Shown here in pieces: positions 24,643 to 33,566 of a DNA stretch of 64,000 bases; within the stretch, counting starts at the first letter, position 1; the number at the start of each line of letters is the position of its first letter. The stretch spans positions 1 to 64,000 of the forward strand of contig CAJTGF010000009.1 in assembly GCA_910575585.1 (NCBI GenBank), read 5' to 3'. The notes under the pieces are model-generated. The model saw only the letters and a program-made list of their open reading frames with translations, was not told where the DNA came from and did not search any database. The DNA is from Clostridiaceae bacterium (lineage in GTDB: Bacteria > Bacillota > Clostridia > Lachnospirales > Lachnospiraceae). Made by a program: the position numbers and the translations under genes.

Positions 24643-25782
24643 TCAGTGCTTTTTCGTCACAAATTTGATAACCTCATCACAGATTCTCTGAACATCATCA
24701 TAGGTCATATATAAATTCATGGGCAAGCTGACAATATGCTCACTGACATAATCAGCATATGGACAGGTTCCCTTAGCATAATCATACATCTGATAGTTAA
24801 TGTTATTGGTGTAATGAACACCCGGGTAGATTTGTGCCGCATTCAATGCCACCATTAATTCATCACGATTTTCAACACAAATCTGAAACAGATGGCAGGC
24901 GCTTTCACATCCGTCTTCAAGCCTTACCAACTTAATCTCATCAGGATACCGCAAAAAACGGTCCTGATACCACCGGACCAGCTGACGCCGGTATGCATTG
25001 TCGCGGTCAAGATACTTTAGCTGTACCAGGCCGATGGAAGCCATGACGGAATTGCCGTGTCCCTTATCTCCCACATACTCTACATCATACCGCCACTTAT
25101 AGTTGCCGGAGTCCGAACTTCTGGCATATGTATCCTTATTAATCCCAAGCCAGCATTTCTTCCGGACGATCTCGTCAAACTCCCCTTTCTTGAAGCAAAT
25201 CATTCCGCTGTCTGCTGTAGGCAGATTCTTGACCGCCTGGTAGGAATAAACTACCACCTCCGCCTCCCGTCCCGGAATCTCCCCTTTATAGCGTGTTCCA
25301 GCCATATGAGCTGCATCCAGGATCAGTTTCAAATCATGCTCTTCACAGATCTTCACTATCTCATAGTAATGTCCCATGTTGCCGCCAAGACCTACATACA
25401 TGACCGCCCTTGTTCTATCCGTAATATGTTCCAGCACTGACTTGGGAGTCATGCACATGGTATCATCAATATCGGCAAACACAGCCTTCATGCCTGACTT
25501 AAGGATAGCATGATTGGAAGAAACAAACGTAATGGGTGTTGTGATGATTTCATCGCCGTCCTTCCAGCCGTACTGCTCCTTCAGAATATCAACCGCCATA
25601 TAAAGTCCAATGGTAGATGAGTTCAGATAGTGGGCAAACGGCATCCCGGTATATGCTTTCCATGCATCCTCAAACTTCACAGTTTTAAATCCCATGCCGG
25701 TCCATCCTGCTTCCAGGCACTCCCGAATCTCTGCCAGGCACTCGTCAACTTCATACTTTGCTTTAAATAACTGAATTCCCAT
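24643..25782 (-). CDS. DegT/DnrJ/EryC1-family PLP aminotransferase
   Basis: The protein has 379 residues. It shows A-H-Y-L-N-S-S-T-I-G-L-Y in the cofactor-phosphate region, D-A-A-H-M-A-G-T, and Y-S-Y-Q-A-V-K-N-L, whose lysine forms the Schiff base. It is not close to the WecE-type gene at 8832. Family members transaminate keto sugars bound to nucleotides, such as VioA or DesV, but an acyl aldehyde made by LuxC is another possible substrate because the gene sits at the head of the acyl module. A gap of about 70 bp separates it from the upstream HTH gene. Confidence 0.8.
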   Translation of the reverse strand: MGIQLFKAKYEVDECLAEIRECLEAGWTGMGFKTVKFEDAWKAYTGMPFAHYLNSSTIGLYMAVDILKEQYGWKDGDEIITTPITFVSSNHAILKSGMKAVFADIDDTMCMTPKSVLEHITDRTRAVMYVGLGGNMGHYYEIVKICEEHDLKLILDAAHMAGTRYKGEIPGREAEVVVYSYQAVKNLPTADSGMICFKKGEFDEIVRKKCWLGINKDTYARSSDSGNYKWRYDVEYVGDKGHGNSVMASIGLVQLKYLDRDNAYRRQLVRWYQDRFLRYPDEIKLVRLEDGCESACHLFQICVENRDELMVALNAAQIYPGVHYTNNINYQMYDYAKGTCPYADYVSEHIVSLPMNLYMTYDDVQRICDEVIKFVTKKH

Positions 25783-25852
25783 TGAGCTTCCCCTCCTTCT
25801 TGAACGCTTTTATTTTATGGGCGGACGGTCCCAAAAACAACCGACTATCCGT

Positions 25853-26899
25853 TTACCTCTCCCGCCCTGAAACCCGGTCGCAAAGGCTTAAAATATAGGC
25901 GCCATACTCTGTTGTGCCATATCTGTTTCCATGCATCCTCAGCTGTTTTGTCGTAATCAGTCCCCGACGCCAGGCCACCTCCTCCAAACAATAGACATTC
26001 ATGCCACACTTATCCTGAACGATTTTCAAAAAAGCCGACGCTTCCTGAACATGATCGAAGCTATCCACTTCAATCTCTACAAAGCCTCTGTCCAGCATCG
26101 CCACATACATCTCATTTTCTGATGTATATTTGTATATAAATGTGGGAATATCCTCTTCTTTTGCAACATCATGAAGTAATCGTGATGGAAACAGCAAAAT
26201 TGGGATATCCGAATAATCGTACTGTGTACGTAAGGGTTCATCCTCATTGGAACTTACGATCTTCTTATTCACGTCCATCTGAATATGAGATGACCTGCAA
26301 TTTCTTTTTGGCAGCGCCAGCACGGTAAAGCGTTCTTTATCTATCATCGCTTTCTGAAAGAATCTTGTCTGATCAACTCCATAAAGAAGACACCTTCCAT
26401 ACACGAGCATCGTGTTCATTGCCTCTCCATCCCATTTTTTTACTGCATCACAGAGCTTTCCCGTAAAACTAAAAAGCCTGATCCCATACTCACTGCCATC
26501 TCCCATTGTCTCATCCATGTATCTCTTTTCCCGCTCATTGCAGACAATCAGTATATTCCGAATTCCCACAAGAAGAAAATAACTGAGCAAAAAGTAAACG
26601 ATTGGTTTATCGTAGACCATAGTATGAATGCCAATACCATATGGATTTTCCTCTGTAACAATAATCCCCTGCCAATTCCCGTCATGGTGAACCACATCTC
26701 CCGCCAGAAGACTGTCTGAGTCCGTGTCCAGAAGAATCGACAGCCGCCTCAAATATCCGATTTCCGGCAGGCCTATGCCCCTTTCCCATTTGGAGACTGC
26801 TTTATCGCTGATGCCGATACGGTCTGCCAGATCTTTTTGAGTGTAGCCTGCCCGTTTGCGCAGGCATGCTATAGCCTTTCCTATCTTGTTCACATCCAT
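25853..26899 (-). CDS. HTH (Xre) domain fused to degenerate RmlA-like nucleotidyltransferase
   Basis: The protein has 348 residues. Residues 1-66 form a Cro/C1-type HTH (Y-T-Q-K-D-L-A-D-R-I-G-I-S-D-K-A-V-S-K-W-E-R-G). The remainder aligns with glucose-1-phosphate thymidylyltransferase: Y-D-K-P-I-V-Y-F-L-L-S-Y-F-L-L-V-G-I-R-N-I-L-I matches the RmlA Y-D-K-P-M-I-Y-Y-P-L segment, and the C-terminal C-L-E-E-V-A-W-R-R-G-L-I-T matches C-P-E-E-I-A. The catalytic G-G-x-G-T-R-L loop is replaced (T-E-E-N-P-Y-G-I-G-I). It is probably a regulator sensing a nucleotide or nucleotide sugar, not an enzyme. It overlaps the upstream transferase gene by 10 bp. Confidence 0.75.
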   Translation of the reverse strand: MDVNKIGKAIACLRKRAGYTQKDLADRIGISDKAVSKWERGIGLPEIGYLRRLSILLDTDSDSLLAGDVVHHDGNWQGIIVTEENPYGIGIHTMVYDKPIVYFLLSYFLLVGIRNILIVCNEREKRYMDETMGDGSEYGIRLFSFTGKLCDAVKKWDGEAMNTMLVYGRCLLYGVDQTRFFQKAMIDKERFTVLALPKRNCRSSHIQMDVNKKIVSSNEDEPLRTQYDYSDIPILLFPSRLLHDVAKEEDIPTFIYKYTSENEMYVAMLDRGFVEIEVDSFDHVQEASAFLKIVQDKCGMNVYCLEEVAWRRGLITTKQLRMHGNRYGTTEYGAYILSLCDRVSGRER

Positions 26900-28083
26900 G
26901 GGCGCCTGTATACTTTCTTTCGCGCATAAGCTTTGCGTTCACGAAAATGTATCTTTAATTTCTCTAAAAACACTTGAATGCCGCCACTCCTTAAATAATA
27001 GAAACTAAGGTAAACCAAATCTGCCGGGCGAAGGAAACAATACCAGATTTTGCTTAGATAAAACCCTTTACAAGGATTCATCTCATTGTTATACTCCACT
27101 GCCTCCGGAGTCTGTTTTTTGAAGTTTTGAATAATGGATTCCTCTGTAAAGTTCTCTCTCAAATTTTCCTGTGACGCCAAAATACAATTTGTCCGCTGTT
27201 TCCCATCCAGTACCGCTGTTTCCAGCTTATCTAACCATGACTCACTGGTATTTTCTGCCAATAATCCATTTATTCCATCCTGCACTGCCTCTACGTAAGG
27301 AATCACTTTTGAATAAACCCCGCATACTCCAGACATGCTGTACTCGATATACTTATTAAAATACTTACATCTGGTAAACCGGTTATCTCCAAGAGGAGCT
27401 ATGCCAATGTCAAATTTTTCTTTTTTCATAAACTCACGATACTCAAGCAAAGGCATTCCCTTTACATACCTGATTTTTGTTCTGCCTTCATATTCTGAAA
27501 GGTCAGGTTTCACACCTATAAATGTGATTGAAATTTTATTTCCATATTTCCCAATCAGCTTGCAAACCGCGGTTTTCGCATATTCATTAAACAGTAACAA
27601 ATGCCCGGGATTGGCAGCATATACGATCTTCACTCTATCGTTTTCAGACTTTGTATGTTCCGCGATCTGCTCCGCTCTGACGATTGTATCTGTCTTTATG
27701 AAACGCTTTCCAACAGTATGCTTTTTGTAATCCTGTCCTATAAAATTACTTGATGACCATATCGCGTTAGAGTAATGCAGAGTTTTCTTAAGACCACTTC
27801 GTCTCCAATACGCCATTGGATTATAATGGAGCAGATCGTCATCACAAAAGGTAATAACAAACCGTCCGGATTCCGCGGCTCTCTTAGCCACAGCAGCAGA
27901 CAACACATCATTAGGCCGTAAGAATACAATAATTTCATGCCCATGGATGTCTGCCGGTTTTACGTCCCATAATAAAATAAAATGAGAACGGATGCCATGA
28001 TCAGGGTTAAGATGTAAAAATATATCCTTCATTGTGCTGATTGTTGGCATGTCACGCTCATATATGAATAAAAGACTGCTCAT
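26890..28083 (-). CDS. glycosyltransferase (GT-B type), paralogue of the next gene
   Basis: The protein has 397 residues. It resembles GT4/Glyco_trans_1-type transferases: V-K-I-V-Y-A-A-N-P-G-H, I-S-I-T-F-I-G-V-K-P-D-L-S, G-I-A-P-L-G-D-N-R-F-T-R-C-K-Y-F-N-K-Y-I-E-Y and G-I-N-G-L-L-A-E-N. It is clearly paralogous to the product of 28099-29310 along its whole length, so the two likely arose by tandem duplication and may add two related sugars. It is cytoplasmic with a basic C-terminal tail. Confidence 0.75.
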   Translation of the reverse strand: MSSLLFIYERDMPTISTMKDIFLHLNPDHGIRSHFILLWDVKPADIHGHEIIVFLRPNDVLSAAVAKRAAESGRFVITFCDDDLLHYNPMAYWRRSGLKKTLHYSNAIWSSSNFIGQDYKKHTVGKRFIKTDTIVRAEQIAEHTKSENDRVKIVYAANPGHLLLFNEYAKTAVCKLIGKYGNKISITFIGVKPDLSEYEGRTKIRYVKGMPLLEYREFMKKEKFDIGIAPLGDNRFTRCKYFNKYIEYSMSGVCGVYSKVIPYVEAVQDGINGLLAENTSESWLDKLETAVLDGKQRTNCILASQENLRENFTEESIIQNFKKQTPEAVEYNNEMNPCKGFYLSKIWYCFLRPADLVYLSFYYLRSGGIQVFLEKLKIHFRERKAYARKKVYRRPWM

Positions 28084-28098
28084 TTTTAATCCATCCCT

Positions 28099-29310
28099 TT
28101 AATTATCAAGTTTATCGTTTCTTGCGGCTCTTTGATCATGAATGTAACTTTGGATTTTGACAGCGGTTCCCCGGATGCCTGCTAATTTCATATACACAAC
28201 GACTAAATAAAAGCATTCTATAAATCTAAACAAAAGAAACTTAGCCTTTGATGATATTATGCAAACCCGCTTATTTTTTCTCCTGCATTCCAACTCTGGA
28301 ATATCTTCCTTAAATTTCTGAATAATATGATTTGGTTCCATCTGTGTAGTAATTAAATCATATGCATTTTGATAGCAGTTTTTTCTCAGTTCACAATCAT
28401 CAATTGCTTTACACAGTGCCTGAAACCATGAATCTGCATCATTGTCTGCCAGAAATCCGTTTTTTTCATCTTCGATAATCAGTGTATAAGGTAATGCGCG
28501 GCTGTAAATCCCTACTGTTCCAGCTATGGTATACTCAATAAACTTATTAAAATACTTATACTTGGTGAACTCATTTGACTCTAAAGGCGAAAGACCAATA
28601 TCATAATCGCCTCTTTGAATCTCCTTTCGATATTGATTAAGCGGCATTGCACTTATATAGCGTATCTTAATCTGCCGCTCAAACCGGGATACATCCGGAT
28701 GAACGCCGAAAAATGTAAATGAAACTCTCCTTCCATATCTTTCAATTAATTTGGGAATCGTCGGAAGAATAAACTGATCAAACATTCCCTCATGGTTTGC
28801 CCCTGCTGCGTATACAATTTTAACTTCTTCTTCAGCACATTTTGTTTTCTTTTCCTCGGGAGATATTAACAGGTTCTGTTCAACTGCTGTATGAATTGTA
28901 ACTGACCTATTGGCCGGTATTAATTGGGCGTATTTCTCCCCTAGTGCCTTATTGGATGACAATATCAAATCCGTACAAGTGAACCCATCTCTGACCGCCT
29001 TTTTTCTCCATGGGAGATACTGCACTCTATTTACTGCCGATCTGGGCAGGCTCAGTACATCATCATCAAAAAACTGTATGCAGAAAGCACCTGATGAGCG
29101 GGCTTTCTTAATAAGCATTTGCGCAAGAAGATCCTGGTTCCTTACAAAAACCACAGCATCTGCCCAATGCAACCATCTTTCCGTAACTTTATCCGTTGTC
29201 ACAAACCTGCTCTTTAACCCATGCTGTATCGCCGTTTTTCCCATAAATATCTCGTACATCCCCTCAGATGTTGCCATCTTTCTTTGATATACAAATAAAA
29301 TATTTGACAT
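28099..29310 (-). CDS. glycosyltransferase (GT-B type)
   Basis: About 403 residues from the ATG at 29310, after an AGAGGGG ribosome site; the frame is open to 29337. The C-terminal Rossmann half has I-V-Y-A-A-G-A-N-H-E-G, F-T-F-F-G-V-H-P-D-V-S, Y-D-I-G-L-S-P-L-E-S-N-E-F-T-K-Y-K-Y-F-N-K-F-I-E-Y and N-G-F-L-A-D-N. It is paralogous to the downstream transferase. It would add a sugar to the lipid-linked repeat unit at the cytoplasmic face. Confidence 0.75.
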   Translation of the reverse strand: MSNILFVYQRKMATSEGMYEIFMGKTAIQHGLKSRFVTTDKVTERWLHWADAVVFVRNQDLLAQMLIKKARSSGAFCIQFFDDDVLSLPRSAVNRVQYLPWRKKAVRDGFTCTDLILSSNKALGEKYAQLIPANRSVTIHTAVEQNLLISPEEKKTKCAEEEVKIVYAAGANHEGMFDQFILPTIPKLIERYGRRVSFTFFGVHPDVSRFERQIKIRYISAMPLNQYRKEIQRGDYDIGLSPLESNEFTKYKYFNKFIEYTIAGTVGIYSRALPYTLIIEDEKNGFLADNDADSWFQALCKAIDDCELRKNCYQNAYDLITTQMEPNHIIQKFKEDIPELECRRKNKRVCIISSKAKFLLFRFIECFYLVVVYMKLAGIRGTAVKIQSYIHDQRAARNDKLDN

Positions 29311-29323
29311 AAATTCCCCTCTG

Positions 29324-30005
29324 TCATATATCTTCAAATATTTGTTGATTTATAATGCGGTCAAACAATTCAACGGTAAGTTCCGTTGTCAAAAGTAAGT
29401 TCCTGTTCTCTTTTGTAAGCTGTTTAATATTATGCAGATCGAAATTTTCAATCTTTTCAATTACTTCATTCGGCAGCCTGCGCTTTATGACTTTCCCATT
29501 AATAACGATGGAATACTTTGGAATGTCTTTTGATACTACCGAACCTGCGCCTATCACACTTCCTTTTCCTATAGTAACACCTGACAAGATTGTGACGCCC
29601 TGGCATATCCATACATCATCCTCGACAATTATAGGCCCCTTGGAACCTGTTGGTTCTTTTACCGTTTCGCCTAACACATGACTTATATAAGGAAAAGTTG
29701 TAATCCTGTCCAGAGGATGTACCCCCCCCAAGCAAGAAAGAAACATCCTCTGCTATTGAACAGTAATTGCCAATAACCAGACGTTCCTTTGGGTTGTCCC
29801 AGCAGAGCACCCTTAATCTCCCATATGTACTGTCACCTACGATCACTTTCGAGCTGTCAAATTTATTAGCAGCTGTGGTTCCGTTGTGACAGTTTTTCTC
29901 TCTCCAGTTCTTTTGAAACGCAATAAAGTCCACTTTAATTTTCAATGACAGTATAATCTCTTTTCTGCATTTCCAGAAAACTTTTAGCTTTTTAAAGAAA
30001 CCCAT
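29324..30005 (-). pseudogene. CatB/Vat-like hexapeptide O-acetyltransferase, out of frame at a poly-G tract
   Basis: Two frames make one protein of about 225 residues. The first (from 30005) runs G-N-Y-C-S-I-A-E-D-V-S-F-L-L-G-G. The second continues V-H-P-L-D-R-I-T-T-F-P-Y, then V-W-I-C-Q-G-V-T-I-L-S-G-V-T-I-G-K-G-S-V-I-G-A-G-S-V-V, the left-handed beta-helix. The shift lies exactly at eight G on the minus strand (29722-29729); seven would join them. The rest is uncorrupted, so this looks like a contingency switch in the OFF state. A sequencing error in the homopolymer is the alternative. Confidence 0.8.
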
Positions 30006-30025
30006 ATATTTTTAATCCTCAAAAA

Positions 30026-31489
30026 TCATCTGCCAGCCTGTGATGTTTTTATCTTTTGCTTCAGCAACCCAGCCACTTCCTGATAACATACATTTTTCGT
30101 CACCATTGAACCTGCAAGATAAACTGCAATCCCCACAAATATTTGCATAAACATGATCACACTGTCATTCTGTATAGGAAGCCTCCCGGTCAAGCCTACT
30201 GCAATTGCCATACACAGGCACAAAAATACCACAGCTGCCATATCCTTTAGCCATTCAAAATATTTGTATTCAATTTTGTTTCTCGTAAACAGCTGCGTAA
30301 TAATCACATTGATAATTGCAACTCCGGCAGAAACAGCGGAAATACCATATATATCCGTCTCCAGTACAAATACCGCAATACTAACTCCTATGATAAGAAG
30401 CAGCATTCTTATAACCTCAATAAACACCCCCTTCTTTGGCTCTCCCAAGGCATATATTAGCTGCATATTGATTGACCTTAAGGGGTTTAACCCATAATAA
30501 ACACAGGCAAAAATTAAAATCGGAACGCATGCACTCCATTTTTCAGTAAAAAGGAAAGGAATTAATTTTTCTCCTATGAGAGCTAAACCGGTCATCATGG
30601 GAAAAATTAAATAGCAGGATACCGATACAATTTTTTTACAAATCCTTTTTAATGCCACAGCGTCATTTTGACAGGAGGAAAATGCAGGAAGCATTACACT
30701 GCTGACAGCGCCAAACACCTGGAGACAGATCATCTCTGGAAGCTGATTGCCCTTGCTGTACAGCCCCAAATCAGACATTGAATAACGCTTCCCCAGCAAG
30801 GCGCTTGAATAATTATTCCCTATAAAATCCACAAGTGTCGCCATAAGCAAAAACATGCTGAAGCCTGCTAATGATTTCATCCTTTCTCTCTCGATATGCC
30901 TGGTAGGTCTCCACTTGATCCGCATAAAAAGAACTGCATTAGTAATAGCATCCCGCGATAATGTACAAATAACCAAAGCCCATACACCGGCTCTTAAACA
31001 GGCAAGTATTACTCCTGCCATGCCACTGACAGAATTTGCGATTACATTGGCAATACACAGTTCTCTGAAACGGAATTCCCTTGTGATTATCGCTGTCTGT
31101 ACATTTCCAAATGCGCATAAAAATAAAGACAGCATTTGAACCCTAAGCACAATTATAAGAACAGGCTCTTCATAGAATGATGCGATCACCGGAGAAATAA
31201 GAAAGAACAATATATAGCATATTGCCGCAAAAACAAATCCAATATAGAACGCATTATTATAATCTATCTCATCCACATACTCTTTCCTGATCAACCCTGC
31301 GCTAAGTCCGCTCTGAACAATAATGGTTGTAAGACTGATAAAAATATTGGTCAAAGCTATTATTCCGTAAGCTTTCGGAAACAGTATTCTTGCCAGGATA
31401 ACCGATATGATCAGGGAAACTCCCTTCGTAGATACAGCTTCTATGATTTTCCACATAGCGCTTGCCGCAAATGTCTCTTTTCTGATCAT
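30026..31489 (-). CDS. wzx: polysaccharide flippase (Wzx-like, MOP superfamily)
   Basis: The protein has 487 residues with 12-14 predicted membrane helices. It opens with W-K-I-I-E-A-V-S-T-K-G-V-S-L-I-I-S and the L-A-R-I-L-F-P-K-A-Y-G-I-I-A pattern of Polysacc_synt_3 (WzxC/TagF-type) exporters. It moves the undecaprenyl-linked repeat across the membrane. With the EpsG-like polymerase it forms the Wzx/Wzy export core of the operon. Confidence 0.85.
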   Translation of the reverse strand: MIRKETFAASAMWKIIEAVSTKGVSLIISVILARILFPKAYGIIALTNIFISLTTIIVQSGLSAGLIRKEYVDEIDYNNAFYIGFVFAAICYILFFLISPVIASFYEEPVLIIVLRVQMLSLFLCAFGNVQTAIITREFRFRELCIANVIANSVSGMAGVILACLRAGVWALVICTLSRDAITNAVLFMRIKWRPTRHIERERMKSLAGFSMFLLMATLVDFIGNNYSSALLGKRYSMSDLGLYSKGNQLPEMICLQVFGAVSSVMLPAFSSCQNDAVALKRICKKIVSVSCYLIFPMMTGLALIGEKLIPFLFTEKWSACVPILIFACVYYGLNPLRSINMQLIYALGEPKKGVFIEVIRMLLLIIGVSIAVFVLETDIYGISAVSAGVAIINVIITQLFTRNKIEYKYFEWLKDMAAVVFLCLCMAIAVGLTGRLPIQNDSVIMFMQIFVGIAVYLAGSMVTKNVCYQEVAGLLKQKIKTSQAGR

Positions 31490-31511
31490 AATTCAATACA
31501 TCTCTCCTCAT

Positions 31512-32618
31512 TTATGGAAACATACTATTTTCCCCAAGAAATACAAAAACAGATGATGACGTCCCTAAATACGGCAATGTCTGATAAAAAGCAACCACAT
31601 ACATCCATGCGAAAACCATTAGTATATATACATTAATTTTCATTCCTCTACACATACGAACCTTTTTCCTATGCTCTCGAATTATATAGGCCGTCATAGC
31701 ATACAATACAAGATCAATACCTGTCACAACGTAAAGCAGGCGCATATATGTATCATTCAGCCTTAAAAAAGGAATATACAAAATCGTGATAATGTTGAGA
31801 TTACTTATTATTTTCGCGGCATACCGTCCGCTTCCCGTAACATCATATCTGCTGACTATCTTTTTTGATCTTTGTGTCAGATATATGTTCCCAAACAAAA
31901 TCATAAGTTCTGCCGAAAATCCCTTTAAATTCGGAAAACCTTCTTTTCCGATTCCTCCGCTTAACCAGGTTATTATCTTTTCTCTGCTGGTAAAGCATCT
32001 GACCAAATTAAGCAAAATGTCTGTATACCGAACCACCAATATTCCTATGACCACAAATATAAAATATAAAACAATATTTATCCTTTTAGTATCTTTTTTT
32101 ACCAAAAGCATAACGGAAAACAGTACGGACGAATAATGCACCAAAACAGCCATTATCAGAAATATACAGTAAACTTTTACATTTGTTTTCGATCTGTCAA
32201 ACAAAAATGTCATTCCATACATCATGATGACACACGCTAAAGCCGCTCTCATACCCGATACGTGCCACGGGAATAAAGCTATCATGTACATCGCTGCTGC
32301 CAAAGTCTTTGGTTGATTAATTTTCCGAAATGTAAGATTCAGAAAAAAAAGCAACAGCGTCGCTTCAACCATCCGAAAGCTTGTAAATGAAAATCCCATT
32401 GACCTGCAGGTAAGCATTAAAAACGTGAATAATGGCTCAAAAGCATCCCGCATACCCTCATTGTAGATCCATTCATAAATAGAAGTATCCGGCGCTCCTG
32501 TATTCAGCGAAAACAGAAGCCACATATAAAACATAATCCCCCAGTACAGCAGCTTCGATCTGGGCATAAAAAACGCAGCAGCAAACAATACGACTAATAT
32601 TATTATTGACATATTCAT
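31512..32618 (-). CDS. EpsG-family polysaccharide polymerase (Wzy-like)
   Basis: The protein has 368 residues and about ten membrane helices. EpsG-family signs are D-T-S-I-Y-E-W-I-Y (the D-x-x-x-Y segment in the first outer loop), E-P-L-F-T-F-L-M-L, and R-A-A-L-A-C-V-I-M-M-Y-G. It probably links repeat units outside the cell. It follows the CgeB-like transferase gene by 3 bp and precedes the flippase. Confidence 0.8.
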   Translation of the reverse strand: MNMSIIILVVLFAAAFFMPRSKLLYWGIMFYMWLLFSLNTGAPDTSIYEWIYNEGMRDAFEPLFTFLMLTCRSMGFSFTSFRMVEATLLLFFLNLTFRKINQPKTLAAAMYMIALFPWHVSGMRAALACVIMMYGMTFLFDRSKTNVKVYCIFLIMAVLVHYSSVLFSVMLLVKKDTKRINIVLYFIFVVIGILVVRYTDILLNLVRCFTSREKIITWLSGGIGKEGFPNLKGFSAELMILFGNIYLTQRSKKIVSRYDVTGSGRYAAKIISNLNIITILYIPFLRLNDTYMRLLYVVTGIDLVLYAMTAYIIREHRKKVRMCRGMKINVYILMVFAWMYVVAFYQTLPYLGTSSSVFVFLGENSMFP

Positions 32619-32621
32619 TTC

Positions 32622-33533
32622 TCATCCATGGATCATCATTTTTAATTTCTGATCAAAATCAAATTTCTTTATCCTTTCATTCGAAACTTCTTTAACAGCT
32701 CTATTCAGGAAGACATCCAATTCATCAAAACTGTCCTCTCCCAAAATGAAATAAGTATTCTTATCATAAAGTTCAAAATCATGTATCCCACGGTTATTTG
32801 TAATGCATTTAATCCCGTCAAAAACCGCTTCCATTTCTCTTTGTGTGATACTCCTCTGTCCCTCCGGGACAACATTCAAAACTGCCTTTGTGTCAATCAA
32901 CAAGTCAAGATACTCCTCATAAGTCAATAGCTTCTTATAATACTTTCTCTTAAATTTTAAAAACTGTCGGTCAGCGCAGATATGGAAATAGGTTCGCAGA
33001 CCTTTATCATTCAGTTCTCTTTCCAACTGAAGCAGCTGCCCAGCTCGCCCTTTGTCTCGTCCCACATAGACAACATCATATTTTGGATTTTGTCTTGGCG
33101 TTCTTTTATATTCCATAAAAAAAGAAGGGCTGCTCCATTTCATTGAGTAACGTTTACAATCATCCTGATCATAAGACCATTTTTCTACGAACTTACTAAC
33201 ACAGTCCGGATTAATCGTCCTATCTGCTCTATTCTCATAAGATAATATAATTTGGGAATCGGGATGATTACCTTTAATCCAGTCTAAATAGTCCGGTAAG
33301 ATTAAGGGATCAAAAACCACAAACACCTTGCAGTCTGCTTTTCGTACACGGGCATTGTACCAGATCTTCTGATAAGGCAGTTTCAGTCGAAACCATGCCT
33401 CGCGCATAATCCTAAGCAGAATACTATTCCCCTTGTAGGGAGTATATATTTGATATCCATAATGTTGAATCGCATCAAACACATAGTCCTTCTTTAGTTT
33501 TGCTCTAACGATGCATACATCCTTTTTATCCAT
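32622..33533 (-). CDS. probable glycosyltransferase, CgeB-like or capsule type
   Basis: About 303 residues from the ATG at 33533 (GGAG upstream). The C-terminal half has Y-D-V-V-Y-V-G-R-D-K-G-R-A, then Y-E-E-Y-L-D-L-L-I-D-T-K-A-V-L-N-V-V-P-E-G-Q-R-S-I-T-Q-R-E-M-E-A, a layout like GT-B transferases in which the late E contacts the nucleotide sugar. No close family could be named. Position among polymerase and transferase genes supports a role in repeat-unit assembly. Confidence 0.55.
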   Translation of the reverse strand: MDKKDVCIVRAKLKKDYVFDAIQHYGYQIYTPYKGNSILLRIMREAWFRLKLPYQKIWYNARVRKADCKVFVVFDPLILPDYLDWIKGNHPDSQIILSYENRADRTINPDCVSKFVEKWSYDQDDCKRYSMKWSSPSFFMEYKRTPRQNPKYDVVYVGRDKGRAGQLLQLERELNDKGLRTYFHICADRQFLKFKRKYYKKLLTYEEYLDLLIDTKAVLNVVPEGQRSITQREMEAVFDGIKCITNNRGIHDFELYDKNTYFILGEDSFDELDVFLNRAVKEVSNERIKKFDFDQKLKMMIHG

Positions 33534-33566
33534 GCTTTTTCTCCACACTTTCAATAGTTTCGGATA

